DNA from: Vibrio sp. 99-70-13A1
GTDB taxonomy: Bacteria; Pseudomonadota; Gammaproteobacteria; Enterobacterales; Vibrionaceae
Direction: 5' to 3'
Assembly (NCBI RefSeq): GCF_013114625.1
Contig: NZ_VTXD01000007.1
Span: 62,001 to 126,000, forward strand
Length of the DNA stretch: 64,000 nt
Shown here piece after piece: positions 36,967 through 46,418 of the stretch; the stretch's first letter is position 1, and each line of letters opens with the position of its first letter. A program made the position numbers and the translations under genes. The notes under the pieces are model-generated. The model did no database searches. It worked only from the letters and a program-made list of their open reading frames with translations, and had not been told where the DNA came from.

Positions 36967-37365
36967 CCCTTAAACCCATTTAAGAATATTACCCTCAATG
37001 ACTAAGCTAGTGAGTTGAGGGTAACTTTCATTTAATTCCCCACACATATTCCACTCTAGACTGCACTCTTTCCAAGTCGTGCTCATCGTTTATTTGCAAA
37101 ATTTTCATTTAATTGCTCAAAAGATCCCTTCAAAGCACTCTCAACCTTAGACCTTTGGCTAATTTAACAACAAATTAACATCACACTTTCATTGCCGATC
37201 TCTCCTAAAGCCCTGTTAAGTGGTGATTCTACGTTTTTACTCGCCCGACTAAAGTTGCACAGAGTTATTGACTTATCCTTGTTATCTTTTAAATCGTAAC
37301 ATTACGTTAACATGGTAATTTTCTACAGAAACAGTTTTTACTGAAACGGAATTAAGGAGAAGGCA
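36967..37365 (+). other. Regulatory region upstream of the DUF4212/symporter operon
   Basis: These 399 bases without a gene precede the two-subunit symporter. The sequence is AT-rich towards the 3' end, with GTAACATTACGTTAAC at about 37295-37311 as an imperfect dyad. In V. cholerae the acetate-switch genes respond to CrbR and to cAMP-CRP. I could not identify a convincing site for either here. Confidence 0.45.
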
Positions 37366-37632
37366 ATGGCGTTCGAATCGACAGAACATGCTCAAGCCTA
37401 CTGGAAGGAAAACTTGGGAATTATGGGAACACTACTCGCGGTATGGTTTGTAGTGTCTTACGGCGCAGGCATCTTATTTGTTGATGCCCTTAACACCATT
37501 CAATTTGGCGGTTTCAAGCTAGGTTTTTGGTTCGCTCAACAAGGCTCCATTTATACCTTCGTGGCGCTGATATTTATTTACGTTGTTCGCATGAATGCGC
37601 TCGACAAAAAATATAACGTACAGGAAGACTAG
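37366..37632 (+). CDS. DUF4212 protein, small subunit of sodium/solute symporter
   Basis: The 88-residue protein has two hydrophobic helices (about 20-42 and 60-80) and the conserved YWKENLGIM and GFKLGFWFAQQGSIY motifs of the DUF4212 / small symporter-subunit family. It precedes a VC_2705-type large subunit by 10 bases with an AGGAGA ribosome-binding site, the standard arrangement. The two are presumed to form one transporter in the inner membrane. Confidence 0.9.
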   Translation: MAFESTEHAQAYWKENLGIMGTLLAVWFVVSYGAGILFVDALNTIQFGGFKLGFWFAQQGSIYTFVALIFIYVVRMNALDKKYNVQED

Positions 37633-37642
37633 AGGCTAGAAC

Positions 37643-39346
37643 ATGGATATTCAAACTTGGACGTTTATTCTCGTCGGTATTACTTTCGCAGTCTATATCG
37701 GCATTGCAATCTGGGCTCGCGCAGGATCAACCAGTGAGTTCTACGTAGCTGGCGGTGGTGTACACCCAGTGGCGAATGGTATGGCAACCGCCGCTGACTG
37801 GATGTCGGCAGCATCGTTCATCTCAATGGCAGGTATCATCTCATTTGTTGGTTACGACGGTGCGGTTTACCTGATGGGTTGGACAGGTGGTTATGTACTA
37901 CTTGCTCTATGTTTAGCCCCTTACCTACGTAAGTTTGGTCAGTTTACGGTTCCTGATTTTATCGGCGAACGTTACTACTCAAGAACCGCGCGCATGGTTG
38001 CTGTATTTTGTGCAATCTTCGTATCGTTTACCTACGTGGCAGGTCAAATGCGTGGTGTGGGCGTAGTATTCTCCCGTTTCTTAGAAGTCGACATTAACCT
38101 AGGTATCATCATTGGTATGGGTATTGTTTTCTTCTACGCTGTACTTGGCGGCATGAAAGGCATCACTTATACGCAGGTAGCTCAATTCTGTGTCCTCATT
38201 TTCGCTTTCCTTGTCCCAGCAATCTTCACATCAATCATGATGACAGGTAACCCGCTTCCACAAGTTGGTATGGGTTCAACACTTTCAGGTACCGATGTTT
38301 ATCTACTCGATAAACTGGATGGGCTAACCGAAGAACTCGGATTTACCGCCTATACCGAAGGTAACAAGAGCATGGTGGATGTATTCTTCATCTGTGCGGC
38401 TCTAATGGTGGGTACTGCCGGTCTTCCACACGTAATCATTCGTTTCTTCACAGTGCCACGTGTACGTGATGCTCGTATCTCAGCAGGTTGGGCACTACTG
38501 TTCATCTCTTTGCTATACACAACAGCACCAGGTGTTGCAGCATTCGCTCGTGTAAACATGATCGAAACGATTAATGGTCCTGACATGCAAGGTGTTCCAG
38601 CAGCAGAAGCACCAAGCTGGTACCAAAACTGGGAAAGCACAGGTCTAGTAGGTTGGGAAGATAAGAACGGCGATGGCAAAATGTTCTACTCGGGCGATGA
38701 ACGCAACGAGATGAAGATTAACCGTGACATCATCGTACTGGCTTCACCAGAACTTGCGAAACTGCCAAACTGGGTTGTTGCACTATTGGCTGCCGGTGGC
38801 TTAGCTGCTGCACTATCAACCGCTGCAGGTCTACTACTGGTTATCTCAACGTCTATCTCTCATGATTTACTGAAGAAAGGCTTCAGACCAAACATGACCG
38901 ACAAGCAGGAGCTATTAGCCGCTCGTTTGGCCGCTATGGTCGCGATTGTAGGTGCTGGTTACTTAGGTATTAATCCACCAGGCTTCGTAGCTCAGGTAGT
39001 AGCGTTTGCCTTCGGCTTAGCCGCAGCATCCTTCTTCCCTGCCATCATCCTAGGTATCTTCTATAAGAAGATGAACAAGGAAGGCGCAATTGCAGGTATG
39101 TTGTCGGGTATTGCCTTCACAGCAAGCTACATCATCTACTTCAAGTTCATTAACCCAGCAGCAAGCACACCGGAAAACTGGTGGTTTGGTATCAGCCCAG
39201 AAGGCATCGGTACGCTAGGTATGTGTCTAAACTTCGTAGTATCAATTGCTGTGAATAAAGTAACTGCTGAAGTTCCACAAGACGTACAAGAGATGGTTGA
39301 ATCTATCCGTTACCCTAAAGGGGCTGGTGAAGCTCACGACCACTAA
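37643..39346 (+). CDS. Sodium/solute symporter, VC_2705 subfamily (acetate permease-like)
   Basis: The 567-residue SSS-family protein has about 13 membrane helices and motifs such as SEFYVAGGGVHPVANGMATA and TAADWMSAASFISMAG (sodium site region). A hydrophilic insert at about 310-355 (GWEDKNGDGKMFYSGDE) contains a DKNGDGK stretch like a calcium loop. Such proteins are often annotated as ActP-like acetate symporters, and position near acs and CrbS supports short-chain carboxylate uptake. The substrate is not proven by the sequence. It is cotranscribed with the DUF4212 subunit. Confidence 0.9.
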   Translation: MDIQTWTFILVGITFAVYIGIAIWARAGSTSEFYVAGGGVHPVANGMATAADWMSAASFISMAGIISFVGYDGAVYLMGWTGGYVLLALCLAPYLRKFGQFTVPDFIGERYYSRTARMVAVFCAIFVSFTYVAGQMRGVGVVFSRFLEVDINLGIIIGMGIVFFYAVLGGMKGITYTQVAQFCVLIFAFLVPAIFTSIMMTGNPLPQVGMGSTLSGTDVYLLDKLDGLTEELGFTAYTEGNKSMVDVFFICAALMVGTAGLPHVIIRFFTVPRVRDARISAGWALLFISLLYTTAPGVAAFARVNMIETINGPDMQGVPAAEAPSWYQNWESTGLVGWEDKNGDGKMFYSGDERNEMKINRDIIVLASPELAKLPNWVVALLAAGGLAAALSTAAGLLLVISTSISHDLLKKGFRPNMTDKQELLAARLAAMVAIVGAGYLGINPPGFVAQVVAFAFGLAAASFFPAIILGIFYKKMNKEGAIAGMLSGIAFTASYIIYFKFINPAASTPENWWFGISPEGIGTLGMCLNFVVSIAVNKVTAEVPQDVQEMVESIRYPKGAGEAHDH

Positions 39347-39402
39347 GACCTAGTGAAAGAACAAGATCTATTGAAGAACTAAGATCTAGTGGAAAATATA
39401 AG

Positions 39403-39434
39403 ATTCAAATTGGATTGTAGGGATTCAAATTGAA
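39403..39434 (+). repeat. Short direct repeat downstream of the symporter gene
   Basis: GATTCAAATTG occurs twice (39403-39413 and 39422-39432), and AAGATCTA-like words recur just upstream (39364 and 39382). It is a small local duplication in non-coding DNA. Confidence 0.6.
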
Positions 39435-39441
39435 ACGACTC

Positions 39442-39470
39442 AAAGCCGGTGCTTATAGCATCGGCTTTTC
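39442..39470 (+). terminator. Terminator after the symporter operon
   Basis: AAAGCCGGTGC / GCATCGGCTTTT with a short loop is followed by CTTTT. Confidence 0.85.
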
Positions 39471-39503
39471 TTTTATAAAGAGGTTGTGTTTAAAAACTCA
39501 AAC

Positions 39504-39520
39504 GATAATAATTATCATTA
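39504..39520 (+). promoter_or_regulatory. Fur box upstream of the fagA-like gene and fumC
   Basis: GATAATAATTATC (39504-39516) is a perfect 13-bp palindrome, and ATTATCATTA follows, matching the Fur 6-1-6 pattern. It lies about 40 bases before the 126-residue gene that leads the fumC operon. Confidence 0.85.
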
Positions 39521-39553
39521 CATTATCGAGAGATTTTTATGGAATAACTTTTT

Positions 39554-39934
39554 ATGGAAGAGCAACAAATCCTCTACTCAATGTTTTACAAAGCTCAGGA
39601 TCGATTCCTCGAACCTTATGCTTCACCAGGTTTTGAACCAGATGTCATTCAAGAATATATTCATTGTGGGATTACTCTCGCCTCTTACTATGAGCACCAC
39701 GCTGAAAATGAAAACCTTCTTTTATGCGAGCTCTACCTACGACAAGTGTTCTTCCACCTCATCGATGCCATTGAGTCGCCAAAACGCAGCTTCCTGTTTC
39801 GCAGGCTATGTTTAGATTCAATACACTCCCCTTTATTTAATCTTAAACGCCACTACTACCAACAGCTTAATGGTCGGGAAAGATTTTTAAACGTGCAACA
39901 AACATTACAACAAGTCCAAGCCCCACTTGGATAA
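39554..39934 (+). CDS. FagA-like Fur-regulated protein (function unknown)
   Basis: The 126-residue soluble, helix-rich protein has no recognised catalytic motif. It lies 12 bases before fumC and directly behind a Fur box. In Pseudomonas aeruginosa a Fur-associated gene, fagA, leads the fagA-fumC-orfX-sodA operon. The C-terminal pattern RRLCLDSIHSPLFNLKRH resembles FagA proteins as I remember them. Here sodA has moved to its own Fur-box promoter 12 kb away. Identity as FagA is an inference from position, size and weak resemblance. Confidence 0.65.
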   Translation: MEEQQILYSMFYKAQDRFLEPYASPGFEPDVIQEYIHCGITLASYYEHHAENENLLLCELYLRQVFFHLIDAIESPKRSFLFRRLCLDSIHSPLFNLKRHYYQQLNGRERFLNVQQTLQQVQAPLG

Positions 39935-39946
39935 ATAGGATAGAAC

Positions 39947-41332
39947 ATGACTCAAGAATTCAGAATCGAAACGGACAGCATGGGTGAAGTCCATGTACCT
40001 AAAAACGCGCTATACCAAGCACAAACTCAGCGAGCAGTAGATAACTTCTCTTTCAGCTCACACACTATGCCAGTTCGCTTCATTCAAGCCCTCGCCTACA
40101 TAAAGCAATCAGCGGCGAGTACCAATGCTCAACTAGGCTTATTGGAAGGTGATATTGCTGCTGCAATTATCGATGCCAGCCAAGAAATTATAGATGGCGA
40201 CCATCTTGAGCACTTTCCTATCGATGTGTATCAAACGGGCTCCGGCACGAGCTCAAACATGAATGCCAATGAAGTAATCGCCACTCTCGCCTCTACCCAA
40301 CTTGGTGGCAACGTCAACCCGAATGATCACGTAAATATGGGACAAAGCAGTAATGATGTCGTGCCAACCGCTATCCAAGTGAGCGTAGTCATGGCAGTTC
40401 AAAAACAACTATTGCCCGCTTTAAATCACCTAGCCTCAGTGCTAGAAACCAAACAGTCTGAATTATCTAGCGTGGTAAAAACGGGGCGCACGCACCTAAT
40501 GGATGCCATGCCGATCACTTTTGCTCAAGAACTGGGTGGGTGGAAATATCAAATTGAACATGCCCAGCAAGGAATTGAACATAGCCTCGCTTCTGTATCC
40601 GCTCTAGCGCAAGGCGGAACAGCTGTTGGAACAGGGATCAATGCCGATCCACGTTTCGCCAGTAAGTTTGCAGATAACCTATCTCAAGCGACAAGACTTA
40701 AACTAACAGCAAGCGACAACTTCTTTTTCAACCTAAGTAGCCAAGATGCGATCGTCGCATTGTCTGGTCAGCTAAAAACAGCGGCAGTGGCGATCATGAA
40801 GATCTCAAACGATCTTCGCTGGATGAACTCCGGACCTCTTGCTGGGCTTGGTGAAATTGAGTTGCAAGCTTTACAGCCTGGCTCTTCTATCATGCCTGGC
40901 AAAGTGAACCCTGTGATCCCCGAAGCAGCGGCTATGGCTTCAGCTCAAGTCATTGGCAATGACACTACCATCACCATTGCTGGGCAATCAGGCAACTTCC
41001 AACTCAATGTGATGCTGCCTGTGATTGCACACAATATTTTGGAAAGCATTGGACTGCTATCCAATAGTTCCGTTTCATTAGCAGACAAAGCCATCGCTAC
41101 ATTTACAGTGAGACAAGACAACTTAGATTCAGCACTGTCTAAGAATCCAATATTAGTCACCGCTCTTAACCCTGTGATTGGTTATTTAAAAGCGGCCGAG
41201 ATTGCTAAGAAGGCTTATAAAGAAGGGCGACCAATTTTAGATGTCGCGGAACAAGAAACAGAGTTAAGCCGAGAAGAATTGGCTCGCTTACTTGATCCAA
41301 CCAAGCTGACCCAAGGTGGTATCGCAGGTTAA
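39947..41332 (+). CDS. fumC: Fumarate hydratase class II
   Basis: The 461-residue enzyme of the fumarase/aspartase superfamily has the signature GSSIMPGKVNP near 312-322; TGSGTSSNMNANEVIA lies near 96-111 and SSNDVVPTA near 138. It interconverts fumarate and malate and is free of Fe-S clusters, so it replaces class I fumarase when iron is low or superoxide is high. This fits the Fur box ahead of its operon. It is co-transcribed with the FagA-like gene. Confidence 0.94.
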   Translation: MTQEFRIETDSMGEVHVPKNALYQAQTQRAVDNFSFSSHTMPVRFIQALAYIKQSAASTNAQLGLLEGDIAAAIIDASQEIIDGDHLEHFPIDVYQTGSGTSSNMNANEVIATLASTQLGGNVNPNDHVNMGQSSNDVVPTAIQVSVVMAVQKQLLPALNHLASVLETKQSELSSVVKTGRTHLMDAMPITFAQELGGWKYQIEHAQQGIEHSLASVSALAQGGTAVGTGINADPRFASKFADNLSQATRLKLTASDNFFFNLSSQDAIVALSGQLKTAAVAIMKISNDLRWMNSGPLAGLGEIELQALQPGSSIMPGKVNPVIPEAAAMASAQVIGNDTTITIAGQSGNFQLNVMLPVIAHNILESIGLLSNSSVSLADKAIATFTVRQDNLDSALSKNPILVTALNPVIGYLKAAEIAKKAYKEGRPILDVAEQETELSREELARLLDPTKLTQGGIAG

Positions 41333-41364
41333 GCTGTCCGTGCTTTGAGTTAATCACGATTCAT

Positions 41365-41395
41365 AAAAAAGAAGGTCTCAAGTGAGACCTTCTTT
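41365..41395. terminator. Bidirectional terminator between fumC and crbS
   Basis: AAAGAAGGTCTCA / TGAGACCTTCTTT flanks a short AG loop, preceded by A6 and followed by T-rich sequence; it serves converging genes. Confidence 0.88.
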
Positions 41396-41403
41396 CTGTT
41401 TGT

Positions 41404-41438
41404 ACTCTTAACTCTTAACTCTTAACTCTTAACTCTTA
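41404..41438 (+). repeat. Heptanucleotide tandem repeat, ACTCTTA x 5
   Basis: Five exact copies of the 7-bp unit ACTCTTA end six bases before the crbS stop codon, in the gap between the fumC terminator and crbS. A 7-bp unit is a typical slippage-prone microsatellite, but it lies outside both genes. Confidence 0.95.
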
Positions 41439-41444
41439 AAAAGC

Positions 41445-44400
41445 CTAAGCAAGTCGATTCAAAATGGCTCTTAGTTTTAATGGTTTAACAGGCTTAGCTA
41501 TAAACCCAAAACCGTTTCCTTTGATCGCAGACATCATGTCATCTGTTCTATCCGCGCTAATGATGACCCCTTCAAAGTTGTTTCCTAGACGCAATCGACA
41601 TTGTTGCAGCACCTCTAATCCCGTTCGCCCATTGTCTAACCTATAGTCAGAGAAAATCACATCTGGAATCCAATCATCATCCAAAGCTTTTAGGCTTTGA
41701 ACCAAATCTGTTGCCGTTTTAATTTCACAGCCCCACCTACCAATTAGGTTTTCCATTCCAACCAAAATTTCAGCTTCGTTATCCACACATAACACTTTCA
41801 AATGACCTAAATCGCTGGTTGGTGTTGCCGCTTGAACAATCTGAGGAGTAATCACTTTTTCAGCTCGGTTAAGAGTGATAGAAAATACGCTTCCTTCATC
41901 TGGCCACGATCGCATTGAGATATGGTGATCCAATACATGCGCGATACCTTTTGAAATAGCCAACCCTAGCCCTAGCCCTTGATCAGCCCGGACTTGGCTG
42001 CCACGAGTAAACTCTTCAAAAATTTCTTGCTGCTTATCTTCATCGATACCCGTTCCGTTATCCCAAACATCAATACGAACTTGCCCCTTCACACGACGAG
42101 CACCCAATACCACTTTTCCTCTCGGATTGTAGCGGAAGGCATTCGTTAAAAAGTTCTGAATCACCCGCCTCAGCAGCTTAGGATCTGACTCAATGAATAA
42201 TGATGACGGAATCATCTCAAACTGTATGTTTTGCTGCTTTGCTAACGCGCTGAATTCAGCATTAAGATTGGATAGCACATCATTAATTGAAAACGCATGA
42301 ACGTGAGTTTCTAATTTTCCTGACTCCAAACGTGAAATATCCAGCAGATCGCCAATCAAATCTTCAGCAGCGCCAAGTGCACTTTCAATATGGGAAGACA
42401 ACTGCTTCACCTCAGAATCTTTAGCCACTTCAGATAAAGAAGAAGCAAACAAGCGAGCCGCATTCAGTGGCTGCATAAGATCATGGCTCACCGCGGCTAA
42501 AAACCTCGTTTTTGACTGGGATTCCAATTCAGATTTTTTGGTTGCTTTTACTAAGCGATGGTTAAGTTTCTCAAGTTCTTGAGTTCGCTCATGAACCCTA
42601 AATTCCAAACTTTCATTGGCTTCTTTAAGTGCTTGCTCGGCTTGCCTAAATACTGTGATATCGGTAAAGCTCATCACAAACCCTCCGCCAGGCATTGGGT
42701 TACCTTGAACCTCAATCACTCGGCCGTCAGCACGAATACGTGAGGAGGTATGTCGAGTACCTTGCTCTAGGTGATACACACGGCGACGTACATGACCTTC
42801 TGGATCACCAGGACCACACAAACCTTGTTCGGCATTATGACGAATGACATCTGAAATCGGCCGACCGACTTGTATCAAACCTGCAGGAAATTCAAATAAT
42901 TCGAGGTAACGCTGGTTCCACGCCACCAAGCGCATTTGCTTGTCAATCACAGCAATACCTTGCCCAATGTGCTCGATTGCCCCTTGCAGTAAGCCTCGGC
43001 TAAAGTCATAAAGCTCTGAAGCTTCATCCACAATAGTCGCGACTTCTTCCAACTGCATGTTTCTGCCTTGTAAGGCTGAAGTAAGTACTAACTTGGCAGA
43101 CGAAGCACCAAACACACCAGCGAGCACCCTTTCCGCATGACGAATCAAACTTTCAGGCGCTTGCTGATTAGGTAACAAAGGCGGACCTTGCTGCTGCCAG
43201 TAACTTTGGAAAGCAGACTTTGCTCGTGGTCGCCCAACAAAGCGGGACGCTAGCATCTCTAATTCAGCAACGGTTACTCGACCTTGGTACAAGCTGATGT
43301 TTTCATTTTCAGGTAACGGCGTACCAATGAAGGATGCCGATTGTAAGCGTTCACTTAGGCTTGGGCGCGTAAGTAACGACACCGCGATATAACACAGTGT
43401 ATTCACACTCACACTGAGGACGATTCCCCAATCTGAGCTATTGATTTCCCAACCACTCAATATTTGTGGTGGGGTAATCAACCATAGTAATAAGTTAGTT
43501 TCTCCATCTCCGGCGAGCATGCTGGTTTGGCTCATCAAAGTAATAAGCCAAATTAGGAATCCAAACATTAAACCGACATATACGCCTTTGCGGTTACCCA
43601 AACGCCAATACATTCCGCCGATCAGCGCTGGAGCAAATTGGGCAATGGCTGCAAACGATAAGAAGCCGATGGCAGAAAGTGAGTGGATACTATCTAAAGC
43701 CTGATAGAACCCCCACGCCCCGAGCAACAACAGTAAAATCAGCGCCCGACGAATAATTAAAAGTAAGCCGGAAAAGTGTCGATGAGTTCGTTGCGATAAA
43801 CGCATACGGCGCAGTAATAACGGCATCACCAAATCATTTGAAACCATTATCGCGAGTGCAATAGTCGATACGATAACCATGCCACTGGCGGCTGACGTGC
43901 CTCCAAGAAATGCCAACAGGGCTATGTGATTCGCTCCAACTTCCATCGGAACACTGATGACATAAGTGTCTGCTGGCATGGTGGTGAGCAGCCCTTGCCC
44001 TGCCCAAGCAATAGGCAAAACAAACAACCCCATTAAAATTAGGTAGAGAGGAAATAACCAACGAGCAGTATGCAGATCTTGTGGTCTCTCATTTTCCACT
44101 ACCATGGTATGGAACTGACGAGGCAAACAGACTATCGCCAGCATAGTGAGCACAGTATGAATGGCTAGTGTAGGAATATTAGGCGGTTTATAAGTGGAAG
44201 AAGCCACATCCAGTAAGTTGATTTCATTGCTGCTTAACGCCAGGTAAATGATGAACAAACCAACGATAAGAAAAGCCACCAACTTAACAATGGATTCAAA
44301 TGCCACCGCCATCATCATGCCGCGGTGATGTTCCGTGTTATCAATATGCCTAGTACCAAATAACATGGTAAAAATGGCTAATGCCCCAACCACAAACCAA

Positions 44401-44876
44401 GAGACATGGTAGTCCTGATAACCAAAATCATGAGCAAGGTTTGGGGCAACAATATCGAGCCCCATGGTAATACCACGCAGCTGCAAAGCGATATAAGGCA
44501 GAATGCCTACAACCGCAATTAAGGTGACAGCTACTGCTAACCCTTGCGACTTGCCGTAACGAGCCGCGATAAAATCAGCAATTGAGGTGATGTGTTCCCT
44601 TTTCGCGATCAAAATCAAACGCGCTAACACTCGCCAACCCAAAGTAAAGACAAGGATGGGCGCGAGATAAATGGGTAAGAAAGACCAAGGGTTATTGCTC
44701 GCCTGACCAACCGTTCCGTAGAAGGTCCATGAGGTACAATACACCGCAATTGAAAGGCTGTAGATCCACGGTCTCCAGCGAGATAACCAGCGAGTCTGTC
44801 TATCTCCGTACCAAGCAATCAGAAATAATACGCCTAAGTACGCGAGTGATACTGGAACGACTATCCAACCTTGCAT
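41445..44876 (-). CDS. crbS: Sodium/solute-symporter-fused hybrid histidine kinase, probable CrbS
   Basis: The 1143-residue protein joins an N-terminal SSS-family transporter domain (about 1-500, 13 hydrophobic helices) to a linker and a PAS sensor (about 640-760, WNQRYLELFEFP). A coiled coil follows, then a HisKA domain with H798 in AAVSHDLMQPLNAARL and an ATPase domain (NAFRYNPRG, DNGTGID, GLGLGLAIS). The C-terminal receiver has its phospho-acceptor at D1077 in SDYRLDNG. This is the CrbS/ActP-kinase architecture that senses acetate availability in Vibrio and controls acs through CrbR. Presence of acs, an acetate-type symporter and a CrbR-like regulator nearby supports the name. Confidence 0.85.
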   Translation of the reverse strand: MQGWIVVPVSLAYLGVLFLIAWYGDRQTRWLSRWRPWIYSLSIAVYCTSWTFYGTVGQASNNPWSFLPIYLAPILVFTLGWRVLARLILIAKREHITSIADFIAARYGKSQGLAVAVTLIAVVGILPYIALQLRGITMGLDIVAPNLAHDFGYQDYHVSWFVVGALAIFTMLFGTRHIDNTEHHRGMMMAVAFESIVKLVAFLIVGLFIIYLALSSNEINLLDVASSTYKPPNIPTLAIHTVLTMLAIVCLPRQFHTMVVENERPQDLHTARWLFPLYLILMGLFVLPIAWAGQGLLTTMPADTYVISVPMEVGANHIALLAFLGGTSAASGMVIVSTIALAIMVSNDLVMPLLLRRMRLSQRTHRHFSGLLLIIRRALILLLLLGAWGFYQALDSIHSLSAIGFLSFAAIAQFAPALIGGMYWRLGNRKGVYVGLMFGFLIWLITLMSQTSMLAGDGETNLLLWLITPPQILSGWEINSSDWGIVLSVSVNTLCYIAVSLLTRPSLSERLQSASFIGTPLPENENISLYQGRVTVAELEMLASRFVGRPRAKSAFQSYWQQQGPPLLPNQQAPESLIRHAERVLAGVFGASSAKLVLTSALQGRNMQLEEVATIVDEASELYDFSRGLLQGAIEHIGQGIAVIDKQMRLVAWNQRYLELFEFPAGLIQVGRPISDVIRHNAEQGLCGPGDPEGHVRRRVYHLEQGTRHTSSRIRADGRVIEVQGNPMPGGGFVMSFTDITVFRQAEQALKEANESLEFRVHERTQELEKLNHRLVKATKKSELESQSKTRFLAAVSHDLMQPLNAARLFASSLSEVAKDSEVKQLSSHIESALGAAEDLIGDLLDISRLESGKLETHVHAFSINDVLSNLNAEFSALAKQQNIQFEMIPSSLFIESDPKLLRRVIQNFLTNAFRYNPRGKVVLGARRVKGQVRIDVWDNGTGIDEDKQQEIFEEFTRGSQVRADQGLGLGLAISKGIAHVLDHHISMRSWPDEGSVFSITLNRAEKVITPQIVQAATPTSDLGHLKVLCVDNEAEILVGMENLIGRWGCEIKTATDLVQSLKALDDDWIPDVIFSDYRLDNGRTGLEVLQQCRLRLGNNFEGVIISADRTDDMMSAIKGNGFGFIAKPVKPLKLRAILNRLA

Positions 44877-44910
44877 ATAAGCCTACCTTGCATTCATTCA
44901 TATCCTTATG

Positions 44911-44935
44911 AAAAAGCCTGCAGTGTGCAGGCTTT
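44911..44935 (-). terminator. Terminator after the MFS transporter gene
   Basis: On the minus strand AAAGCCTGCA / TGCAGGCTTTTT with a CAC loop core ends in T5. It lies between the MFS gene and crbS, so crbS needs its own promoter within a very short gap. Confidence 0.8.
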
Positions 44936-44989
44936 AATTCGGCAAAGTTTATTAAACTAAGGATAGAGGGCAAACACAATCTGAACGCT

Positions 44990-46180
44990 CTAATTCTGTG
45001 CTTCAGGCTCCGCTTTCGTTTTACTGCTTACATCTGTTACTGAGCGTTTCTCATCAACCTTGATAAACAGAGCAAGAACACCCATTGCCGCCATAAACCA
45101 GAAAATATCAGCACCCCATAATTCATAACCCCAACCACTCAAAGTGGTCATCAGCGCAATGAATGCACCCAGTGGAATTGCGTTGTACAAAGCCTGCAAT
45201 GCAACCATTCTGCTTGGTTTTTCTGATTGGATGTATTGGATAGCAGCGATATGCGCTATTGCGAAAGTCACACCGTGTAATAACTGCACCATGACTAATG
45301 CAAAGATCGCCGTGGTCGAAGCGGTGATTCCCCAACGAGCCATCACACCAATAGCTGCGATGACAAACAAAGTACGTAACGTCCAGCCTGAGAATAATCG
45401 CTTACTGAAGGCAAATACTGCCACTTCCGCGACAACACCTAGACTCCAAAGGTAACCAATAATAGCTTCCGAATGCCCAGCTTCTTTCCAGTAAATCGCA
45501 CTAAAGCTGTAGTAAGCCGCATGACTACCTTGGATCAACGCCATTAGAGTTAAAAACTTCACTACCGAGGGTTCGCGCAGCAATTGCATCAACTTAGGTC
45601 TGGTCGTCTCTTCTTCTTGCTGTGTCACCGGCATAATGCTTGGGTTTCGCATACAAAGCACTAAAGAGAAAAGCACACCAGCCAATGCCGTATACAAAAT
45701 CATTTCCGTGCCAAACTCAGCGACTAAGAAACCCACAACAGTCGAACCCGCAATAAAAGCAATGGAACCCCATAAACGAGTGCGCCCATAATCCAGCAGT
45801 TTAATTCGGCTGTAATAGTTCGCCATTGCATCCGATAGAGGAACGATAGGACCACAACATAAATTAAACAGAACCGTCGCCAGCAGCATTAGTGCAAAAC
45901 TGCCACCTGTAAAAAAGTGAAAACCAATGAATATTAATGCCGCGAGGCTCAACCACCGTAAAGCTGGGATTAAGTGCTCCACCTTATGAATGCGTGGTGT
46001 AATAACAAAGTTAGCAACACAACGAGTCGCAAAACCAGCACCAATTAAAATACCAATGTCGCTTGGCGCAACACCTTGGTCTTCAAACCAAAGTGCCCAA
46101 AATGGCAGATAAACGCCATATGCAAAGAAAAAACCAAGAAAATACTGGGATATCCAGCCATAAGGAGAAGGGTTTTGCAT
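44990..46180 (-). CDS. Major facilitator superfamily transporter (HcaT-like)
   Basis: The 396-residue protein has 12 predicted membrane helices. The N-terminal YFLGFFFAYGVYLPFWALWF and the GRTRLWGSIAFI motif place it in the MFS_1-like group that includes the 3-phenylpropionate/nucleoside-like transporter HcaT. The substrate cannot be read from sequence. It lies on the minus strand next to crbS, and its tail (VDEKRSVTDVSSKTKAEPEAQN) is a short hydrophilic extension. Confidence 0.82.
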   Translation of the reverse strand: MQNPSPYGWISQYFLGFFFAYGVYLPFWALWFEDQGVAPSDIGILIGAGFATRCVANFVITPRIHKVEHLIPALRWLSLAALIFIGFHFFTGGSFALMLLATVLFNLCCGPIVPLSDAMANYYSRIKLLDYGRTRLWGSIAFIAGSTVVGFLVAEFGTEMILYTALAGVLFSLVLCMRNPSIMPVTQQEEETTRPKLMQLLREPSVVKFLTLMALIQGSHAAYYSFSAIYWKEAGHSEAIIGYLWSLGVVAEVAVFAFSKRLFSGWTLRTLFVIAAIGVMARWGITASTTAIFALVMVQLLHGVTFAIAHIAAIQYIQSEKPSRMVALQALYNAIPLGAFIALMTTLSGWGYELWGADIFWFMAAMGVLALFIKVDEKRSVTDVSSKTKAEPEAQN

Positions 46181-46418
46181 CGCGAAGACCTATAAAAAGA
46201 CAAAAAAGAGCATTGATGAATTATGCCTAGCTTATTGTTACCAAAAAAGGGAATAAAACGACGTTGCCAATTTCCGTATTAGAAATAAGGGAGTTAATAT
46301 CGCAATTTGAAATCAGCGCCTATCATTATCTATGGCTAAACTTCATCTCTATCTAGACTAAAGTCGTCTAGCGCTTCACCCAATTTTTGGCAAACTGAGA
46401 TCATCATTCCTTTATTGT

